A DNA stretch of 64,000 bases from Actinocatenispora thailandica (GTDB lineage Bacteria > Actinomycetota > Actinomycetes > Mycobacteriales > Micromonosporaceae), in NCBI RefSeq assembly GCF_016865425.1, contig NZ_AP023355.1, forward strand, positions 7,314,198 to 7,378,197. Direction: 5' to 3'. The notes beneath the pieces are model-generated. The model saw nothing but the letters and a program-made list of their open reading frames with translations, did no database searches and was not told where the DNA came from. This document shows positions 53,735 through 64,000 of the stretch, in pieces. The position numbers were made by a program, and so were the translations under genes. Within the stretch, counting starts at the first letter, position 1. Each line of letters starts with the position of its first letter.

Positions 53735-54295
53735 TCAGCGCAGCCACGGCATCCGGGTGACCAGCGCGGTACGCGACCACCAGCGGCCCAGCCCGAGCGT
53801 GTCGCCGGAGTTCAGCAGCAGCAACGCGATCAGCAGCCCGGCGTAGATCACGTGATCGTCGAGGAACAGGTTCTGCGCGGGTGGCAGCGTCACGCTCCAC
53901 ATCATCATCAGCAGCACCGCGCCGGCGATGGTGCCGATCCGCATCCCGATACCGGTCAGCAGGACCAGGCCGACGCCGGCGAGGCCCACCATGAACAGCC
54001 AGTCGGCCCAGCCCGCACCCGCGATGCCGTGGTAGAAGCCGGCGAACGGGCCCGTCGCGCTGGACGACAGGAACCCCTTGGTGGGGCTGCCCCCGTTGAG
54101 CCACGCGCCCTGCGACGGGGTGGCGTAGCCGAGACCGAACAGCTTGTCGACGAACGCCCACAGGAAGATCCATGCGAGCCCCAGGCGCAGCCCGGCCAGC
54201 ACGTATCTGCCTGCCGTCGCCGCGCTCACCGTCCGGACAGCCGTACGCGGCATCGCGCCCGCCGGTCGCGACTGTCCATGTGCTGCGGTTGCCAT
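53735..54295 (-). CDS. DoxX/DoxD family membrane protein
   Basis: A 186-residue protein with four membrane helices: YVLAGLRLGLAWIFLWAFVDKLFGLG, WLFMVGLAGVGLVLLTGIGMRIGTIAGAVLLMMMW and HVIYAGLLIALLLLNSG among them. WAFVDKLFGLGYATP and GFYHGIAGAGWADWLFM match the DoxX/thiosulfate-quinone-oxidoreductase small subunit family. ATG 54295 follows GAGGGAG. GGGACCGCTGACCCC, similar to a DosR box, lies 82 bp upstream of the start. It may take part in respiratory or redox adaptation. The longer frame upstream is rejected. Confidence 0.87.
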   Translation of the reverse strand: MATAAHGQSRPAGAMPRTAVRTVSAATAGRYVLAGLRLGLAWIFLWAFVDKLFGLGYATPSQGAWLNGGSPTKGFLSSSATGPFAGFYHGIAGAGWADWLFMVGLAGVGLVLLTGIGMRIGTIAGAVLLMMMWSVTLPPAQNLFLDDHVIYAGLLIALLLLNSGDTLGLGRWWSRTALVTRMPWLR

Positions 54296-54376
54296 CACGT
54301 ACTCCCTCGTCTCGATCCAGTTCCCGGGCCGGCTGTCGTCGGCCGGCCAGGTGGTACGACTCGCTCGGGTGCCGGC

Positions 54377-54391
54377 GGGACCGCTGACCCC
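54377..54391. promoter_or_regulatory. DosR-box-like site upstream of doxX
   Basis: GGGACCGCTGACCCC fits 9 of 12 fixed positions of the mycobacterial GGGACTTNNGNCCCT motif, 82 bp from the DoxX start codon. Confidence 0.45.
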
Positions 54392-54435
54392 GGCGCTGCG
54401 GCTGCGCCCCGGACGTCGCCGGGACGGCACTGCGG

Positions 54436-54879
54436 TTACTGCCGTTCCGGTGGCACGATCACGACCGGGCAGGCCGCGAAGTGCACGCACTTCTGCGCGA
54501 CCGAGCCCAGCAGCGCCTCGGCGAAGCCGCCGTGTCCGCGGGTGCCGAGCACCAGCAGGTCGGCGCCGATCGAGGTGTTGATCAGGGTGCGGGCCGGGTT
54601 GTTGTGCACCACGTGCTGCTCGACCCGTACGTCGGCGCGGGTGCGTTCGACGGCGTCGGAGACCAGCTCGTTGAGTGCCTTGCCGGTCTGCTCGGACAGG
54701 TCCACGTCGAGGGTGGGCGACATGCCGTAGTAGAGCGGCACCTCCCACGCCATGATGGCCTGCACCCGAGCGCCGGACAGCTGTGCCTGGCGAAGTGCCC
54801 AGCGCAGCGCCCGCTGCGAGGGCTCGGAGCCGTCGACTCCCACCACGATGCGCCCGGTGCCTGGTGTCGTGCCGGTCAT
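54436..54879 (-). CDS. Universal stress protein (single UspA domain)
   Basis: A 147-residue UspA protein. It begins RIVVGVDGSEPSQRALRWALRQA and carries the ATP-binding signature ADLLVLGTRGHGGFAEALLGSVAQKCVHFAACPVVIVP (G-2x-G-9x-G-S). ATG 54879 has AGAGAGGTGA upstream. It lies 140 bp upstream of doxX on the same strand. A strong DosR-box-like site lies 88 bp before the start, so it is a likely member of the local hypoxia/dormancy regulon. Confidence 0.92.
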   Translation of the reverse strand: MTGTTPGTGRIVVGVDGSEPSQRALRWALRQAQLSGARVQAIMAWEVPLYYGMSPTLDVDLSEQTGKALNELVSDAVERTRADVRVEQHVVHNNPARTLINTSIGADLLVLGTRGHGGFAEALLGSVAQKCVHFAACPVVIVPPERQ

Positions 54880-55378
54880 GACCGTCACCTCTCTCGCTCG
54901 GTGGGTACGAATTGAGGGTGTTCGCATCACCGAGCGCGCCACAGTGCCGTTCCCACCGGTGCGGGCGGGACCTTCGGCCCGCGGGTCGGGCCGGAGGCTC
55001 GGCGCGGCGTGGAGTGGGGCGCCCGACCGGGCAGCCTCGGTACCGGGGAGCGCTCCGGGCCGGCCGCCGGTGCCGGCGGCATTTCGCCGCATTTGTTGGG
55101 AACGCCGGCGTCCCGGCCTGCCGTTGCCCGACCGCGCGCACTGTCGCGATCGCAACCCTGGGTGAACCACCATGGCGGGCCCTGTCGGGGTGGTCATAGC
55201 ATCGGCTGGTTGGTCGAATTGGTGGAGCCGGCCGAGAGCTTTTGGTGGGTTCCTACAACGATGCGTCCTGAACGTGCGTTAGTTGCTCCATGGCGGGACG
55301 GGTCGGCAGGCGGAATGGTGGACCGGGGCGGCCGCGGCGCGGCGCGCACATCGTTGGTCTACGGAAGGGCTAGGTCGG
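54880..55378. other. Divergent intergenic region, UspA / acyl-CoA carboxylase
   Basis: No gene is supported in these 499 bp. Besides the DosR-like box, the right half (about 55195-55300) is markedly less GC-rich than its surroundings and probably contains the carboxylase promoter, but no clear -35/-10 pair was identified. Confidence 0.5.
54967..54980. promoter_or_regulatory. DosR-box-like site upstream of the UspA gene
   Basis: GGGACCTTCGGCCC fits the mycobacterial GGGACTTNNGNCCCT motif at 10 of 12 fixed positions when the next base is included. It lies 88 bp from the UspA start, the same distance as the site before doxX. Confidence 0.55.
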
Positions 55379-60847
<5,469 letters not shown>

Positions 60848-60859
60848 GGTGGGTATCCG

Positions 60860-60891
60860 CCGCCAGCGGCCCGGCACCGGGCCGCTGGCGG
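60860..60891. terminator. Bidirectional terminator hairpin
   Basis: A perfect 15-bp stem (CCGCCAGCGGCCCGG pairing with CCGGGCCGCTGGCGG) around a 2-nt spacer lies 13 bp after the carboxylase stop and 19 bp before the convergent GH15 stop. There is no T tract. Confidence 0.8.
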
Positions 60892-60909
60892 TGCCCCAGC
60901 TGCATTGTC

Positions 60910-62706
60910 CTATGTGGACGGCGGGCTGGACTCGAACGGGTTCGGGTGGTCGCTGCCGAGCACCCGGGCGGCGTTGATCAGCGCGAGGTGGGTGAACGCC
61001 TGCGGGAAGTTGCCGACCTGCCGGCCGCGGCGCACGTCGTACTCCTCGGCGAGCAGCCCGACGTCGTTCGCGAGCCCGAGCAGCCGTTCGAACAGCTCCC
61101 GCGCCTCGTCCCGCCTTCCGTTCAGCGCCAACGCATCCACCAGCCAGAACGAGCAGGCCAGGAACTGCCCCTCGGTACCGGACAGGCCGTCGTCGGTGTC
61201 GTCGGTGGAGTACCGGGACAGCAGGCCGTCGTGGCCGAGTTCGGCCCGGACCACGTCGATGGTGGAGGTGACCCGCGGGTCGTCGCCGGGCAGGAACCCG
61301 ACCAGCGGGATCATCAGCACGCCGGCGTCCAGTGCGGTGGACCCGTAGTACTGGGTGAACGTGCCGCGCCGCGGATCCCAGGCGTGGGCGAGGATCTCGT
61401 CCCGGATCGTGTCCCGGGTCGCGGCCCAGTGGTCGACCGGGCCGTCCAGGTCGAACCGGGTCGCCATCGTCACCGCCCGGTCGAACGCCACCCACGCCAT
61501 CAGCTTCGACTGGGTGTAGTGCCGGCGCGGCCCGCGCGACTCCCACATCCCGTCGTCCGGCTGCTGCCAGACGCCGTCCAGGTAGTCGAGCAGCTTGCGC
61601 AGCTGCCGCCACTGCCGGTCCGAGTACCGGCCGGAGTGGCCGGCGACCGCGGCGGCGACCCCGAACGCCTCGCCGTACACGTCGAGCTGGAACTGGCCGG
61701 CCGCCGCGTTGCCGACCCGTACCGGCCGGGACCCCTCGTAGCCCGGCAGGTGGTCCAGCTCGTACTCGGCGAGCCGCCGCTCGCCGGCGATCCCGTACAT
61801 GATCTGCATCTGCTCCGGGTGCCCGGCGGTGGCCCGGAACACGCAGGCGGCGAACGCCTGCGCCTCGTCGGTGTAGCCGCCGGCGAGCAGCGCGTTGAGC
61901 GCCAGCACCGAGTCGCGCAGCCACGTGTAGCGGTAGTCCCAGTTGCGCTCGCCGCCGATGTCCTCCGGCAGCGACGTGGTCGGCGCGGCCAGCACCGCGC
62001 CGGTCTGCCGGTCGGTCAGCGCCTTCAGCACGATCAGCGAGCGCAGCACCTCGTCGCGGTAGGCCCCGGTGTAGCGGCACCGGCCGGACCAGTCCAGCCA
62101 CCACTGCTCGGTCCGGGCCAGCGCCGAGTACGCGTCCTCCACCAGCCCGGGCGGCTGGTACGGCGGGAACCAGGTGAGCATGAACCGCTCGGTGCCACCG
62201 GCGGCGAGGTCGAACTCGCCGACCGTGGTCAGCTCGTGCCCGTGCAGCGGTACCGAGGTGGCGAGGTGCAGCGCGTCCGGGCCGGCCTGCGCGACCACCC
62301 CGTCGGGCACCCGCTGCACCCACGGCACGACCGACCCGTACTCGAACCGGACCACCAGCTCGACCTGCATCCGTACCCGGCCGCGCAGCCCCTGCACGAT
62401 CCGGGTGAGCTGGGGCCGGGTGCCGGGCTCGCGCGGCGGCATGAAGTCGATCAGCCGGACCGCGCCGTCCGCGGTCTCCAGGTCGGTCTCCAGGATCAGG
62501 GTGCCGTCCCGGTACCGGCGGGAAGTGCGCGTCACCGGGTCGACCGGCCCGATCAGCCACCGGCCGTGCGTGGCGTCGCCGAGCAGCGCCGCGAAGCAGG
62601 CCGCCGAGTCGAACCGCGGCAGGCACAGCCAGTCGACCGATCCGTTGCGCCCCACCAGCGCGGCGGTCTGCAGGTCGCCGACCAGCGCGTAGTCCTCGAT
62701 CCGCAT
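60910..62706 (-). CDS. Glycoside hydrolase family 15 protein (trehalase/glucoamylase type)
   Basis: A 598-residue enzyme. The N-terminal beta-sandwich begins MRIEDYALVGDLQTAALVGRNGSVDWLCLPRFDS, the standard start of bacterial GH15 proteins. The (alpha/alpha)6 barrel (about 220-585) contains PTTSLPEDIGGERNWDYRYTWLRDS, DVYGEAFGVA, GMWESRGPRRHYTQSKLMAWVAFDRA, and the acid/base pair near GTEGQFLACSFWLVDAL and LLAEEYDVRRGRQVGNFPQAFTHLALI. In actinobacteria this group includes trehalases that split trehalose to glucose. No signal peptide is seen, so it is cytosolic. Separate transcription unit, convergent with the carboxylase gene. Confidence 0.92.
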   Translation of the reverse strand: MRIEDYALVGDLQTAALVGRNGSVDWLCLPRFDSAACFAALLGDATHGRWLIGPVDPVTRTSRRYRDGTLILETDLETADGAVRLIDFMPPREPGTRPQLTRIVQGLRGRVRMQVELVVRFEYGSVVPWVQRVPDGVVAQAGPDALHLATSVPLHGHELTTVGEFDLAAGGTERFMLTWFPPYQPPGLVEDAYSALARTEQWWLDWSGRCRYTGAYRDEVLRSLIVLKALTDRQTGAVLAAPTTSLPEDIGGERNWDYRYTWLRDSVLALNALLAGGYTDEAQAFAACVFRATAGHPEQMQIMYGIAGERRLAEYELDHLPGYEGSRPVRVGNAAAGQFQLDVYGEAFGVAAAVAGHSGRYSDRQWRQLRKLLDYLDGVWQQPDDGMWESRGPRRHYTQSKLMAWVAFDRAVTMATRFDLDGPVDHWAATRDTIRDEILAHAWDPRRGTFTQYYGSTALDAGVLMIPLVGFLPGDDPRVTSTIDVVRAELGHDGLLSRYSTDDTDDGLSGTEGQFLACSFWLVDALALNGRRDEARELFERLLGLANDVGLLAEEYDVRRGRQVGNFPQAFTHLALINAARVLGSDHPNPFESSPPST

Positions 62707-62785
62707 CCGCCACCCCCGTTGGCCACCGCCAACGCTACGTGCCGCTGCGCCGCGTCGAGCCGCAAACGGCGGTACCGGCCGGCGA

Positions 62786-63742
62786 TCAGCCGAGCACCCG
62801 GACCGGGGATCCGTCCAGCCAACCGACCACGTCGGCGACGGCGTCGGCGTAGAACGTCGCGTACGTTTCCCGGGTCACGTACCCGAGGTGCGGGGTGGCG
62901 AGGACGTTCGGCAGCCGGCGCAGCTCGTCGTCGGCCGGCAACGGTTCGGTGTCGTACACGTCGAGGCCGGCGCCGGCGAACCAGCCCTCGCGCAGCGCCC
63001 GCAGCAGCGCGGCCCGGTCCACGATCGGCCCGCGCGACGTGTTGACGAGGTAGCTGGTGGGCCGCATCGCCCGCAGCAACCGCTCGTCGACCAGGCCGCG
63101 GGTCCGCTCGGACAGCACCAGATGGATCGACACCACGTCGCTCGCCGCGAACAGTTCGGTGGCGTCGGCGGCCAGCCGGGCGCCACCCGCCGCGGCGCGC
63201 TCCGGCGTCAGGTGCGGGCTCCAGGCGAGCACCTCCATGCCGAACGCCCGGCCGACCGCCGCGACCGCGCCGCCCAGCCGGCCGAGGCCGAGCAGCCCGA
63301 GAGTACGGCCGCGCAGCTCCAGGCCGATGCCGCGCTGCCAGTCGCCGGCGCGCATCCCGTTCGCCTCGTCGACCAGGCCCCGGGCCAGGCCGAGGATCAG
63401 CGCCCAGGTCAGCTCCGCGGTGGCGGTACTGCTGCCCCGGGTGCCGCACACCGTGACGCCGCGTGCCGCCGCGGCGGCCAGGTCGATCGAGGCGTTGCGC
63501 ATCCCGGTGGTGACCAGCAGCCGCAGGTCGGGCAGCGCGTCGAACGCGGTCGCCGGGAACGGTGTGCGTTCCCGCATGGCCACCACCACCTGGTAGTCGC
63601 GCAGCGCGCCGGCCAGCTCGTCCGGCGCCAGCGGCCGGTCGAACCGGTCCAGCTCGACCCGGCCGGCCAGCGGCGACCAGTCCGTCGAGGTCAGCGCGAC
63701 GTGCTGGTAGTCGTCGAGGATCGCGCAGCGCGGCAGTGCCAT
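62786..63742 (-). CDS. D-2-hydroxyacid dehydrogenase family protein
   Basis: A 318-residue NAD-dependent enzyme. The substrate domain starts RCAILDDYQHVAL and has LRLLVTTGMRNASIDL. The Rossmann domain has LGLLGLGRLGGAVAAVGRAFGMEVLAWSPHL (GxGxxG). Catalytic residues are Arg in NTSRGPIVD, Glu in DVYDTEPLP and His in TPHLGYVTRE, all present. The nearest relatives are hydroxypyruvate/phosphoglycerate dehydrogenase-like proteins, and the substrate cannot be told. ATG 63742 lacks an obvious ribosome site. The GH15 gene follows 79 bp downstream on the same strand. Confidence 0.91.
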   Translation of the reverse strand: MALPRCAILDDYQHVALTSTDWSPLAGRVELDRFDRPLAPDELAGALRDYQVVVAMRERTPFPATAFDALPDLRLLVTTGMRNASIDLAAAAARGVTVCGTRGSSTATAELTWALILGLARGLVDEANGMRAGDWQRGIGLELRGRTLGLLGLGRLGGAVAAVGRAFGMEVLAWSPHLTPERAAAGGARLAADATELFAASDVVSIHLVLSERTRGLVDERLLRAMRPTSYLVNTSRGPIVDRAALLRALREGWFAGAGLDVYDTEPLPADDELRRLPNVLATPHLGYVTRETYATFYADAVADVVGWLDGSPVRVLG

Positions 63743-63755
63743 CCCGCCAGCATGC

Positions 63756-63832
63756 CAGCCGCCGTGGTCGTCCGGGTCGGCGCCGGCCAGCCGCCGTGGT
63801 CGTCCGGGTCGCCGCCGGCCAGCCGCCGCGGC
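63756..63832. repeat. 32-bp tandem repeat between minus-strand genes
   Basis: A unit beginning CCAGCCGCCGTGGTCGTCCG occurs twice in succession (from 63756 and 63788), with a partial third copy. It lies directly 5' of the dehydrogenase gene and may affect its expression. Confidence 0.7.
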
Positions 63833-63837
63833 CGGGG

Positions 63838-64000
63838 TCAGAGCGGGCGCCAGCCGGTGCCGCGGGTGAGGAACCGGGCCGCCTCGGCGTCGGCCTGGTC
63901 GGGGCCGGTGCAGGACACGTACTCGTACGACTCGCGCGGGCCGAGGTGGTCGACCCGCCAGCGCCCGGACCGCTCGTGGATCACCACCTGCTGCCGCCGC
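63838..64000 (-). CDS. C-terminal part of a hypothetical protein (partial)
   Basis: The minus strand encodes 53 residues in one open frame that ends with TGA at 63840-63838. It reads QQVVIHERSGRWRVDHLG, YEYVSCTGPDQADAEAARFL and ends TGWRPL. The beginning is outside the window. The sequence looks like a small globular actinobacterial protein but the family is not recognised. The 95-bp gap to the dehydrogenase start contains the 32-bp repeats. Confidence 0.6.
   Translation of the reverse strand, partial: RRQQVVIHERSGRWRVDHLGPRESYEYVSCTGPDQADAEAARFLTRGTGWRPL

Overview
The window is high-GC actinobacterial chromosome: many GTG starts, F420/PPOX and DUF1707/DUF2752/DUF5994 families, GAF-ANTAR regulators, a DosR-like regulator and 4-nt ATGA/GTGA gene overlaps. 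GC and codon style suggest a Micromonosporaceae-like organism, but this is inference.

Layout. (1) 1-1460 is a lower-GC patch with poorly conserved small genes and a decayed C-terminal piece of a Type ISP restriction-modification enzyme. It abuts the 3' side of a tRNA-Lys gene whose anticodon loop has one base too many. (2) 1.6-8.8 kb holds an ArsR repressor with a dienelactone-hydrolase-like enzyme, a TetR gene overlapping an apolipoprotein N-acyltransferase, a LuxR-type two-component system and two membrane proteins. (3) 8.9-16.3 kb holds an MFS exporter with an RDD protein, a four-gene redox operon (FAD oxidase, epimerase, F420/PPOX protein, ABM monooxygenase) and an AraC regulator. (4) 16.3-27.6 kb is a light-response and carotenoid locus. 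A CarH/LitR-type B12 photoreceptor repressor diverges from a tightly overlapped operon (crtB, photolyase, split lycopene cyclase, acyltransferase, glycosyltransferase, P450). Opposite it lie crtI (carrying a frameshift) and crtE, followed by an SDR gene. A near-identical 21-bp element sits in both crt promoter regions. The gene set points to a cyclised, P450-oxidised, glycosylated and acylated C40 carotenoid made together with DNA photorepair.

(5) 27.6-33 kb holds an SDR, a TetR/FAD-monooxygenase pair, ArsR/DUF1707, DUF2752 and a hemerythrin. (6) 33.4-38.4 kb is a Kdp potassium-ATPase operon with an extra tiny membrane ORF; kdpB carries two one-base frameshifts. (7) 38.5-44.9 kb holds an FAD hydroxylase divergent from a TetR gene over a duplicated 16-bp operator, a Na+/H+ antiporter, a sulfite-oxidase-like protein and a second FAD oxidase. 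(8) 45.1-47.4 kb is a run of three GAF-ANTAR genes. (9) 47.8-54.9 kb is a dormancy-type module: two universal stress proteins, a DosR-like regulator, an Acg-like nitroreductase, a DevS-like double-GAF kinase and DoxX, with DosR-box-like sites. (10) 55.4-64 kb holds a single-chain eukaryote-style acyl-CoA carboxylase, a GH15 trehalase/glucoamylase, a D-2-hydroxyacid dehydrogenase and the end of an unidentified gene.

One-base indels in or next to short homopolymers recur (tRNA-Lys, crtI, kdpB twice). They may be real lesions or assembly errors; raw reads would decide.
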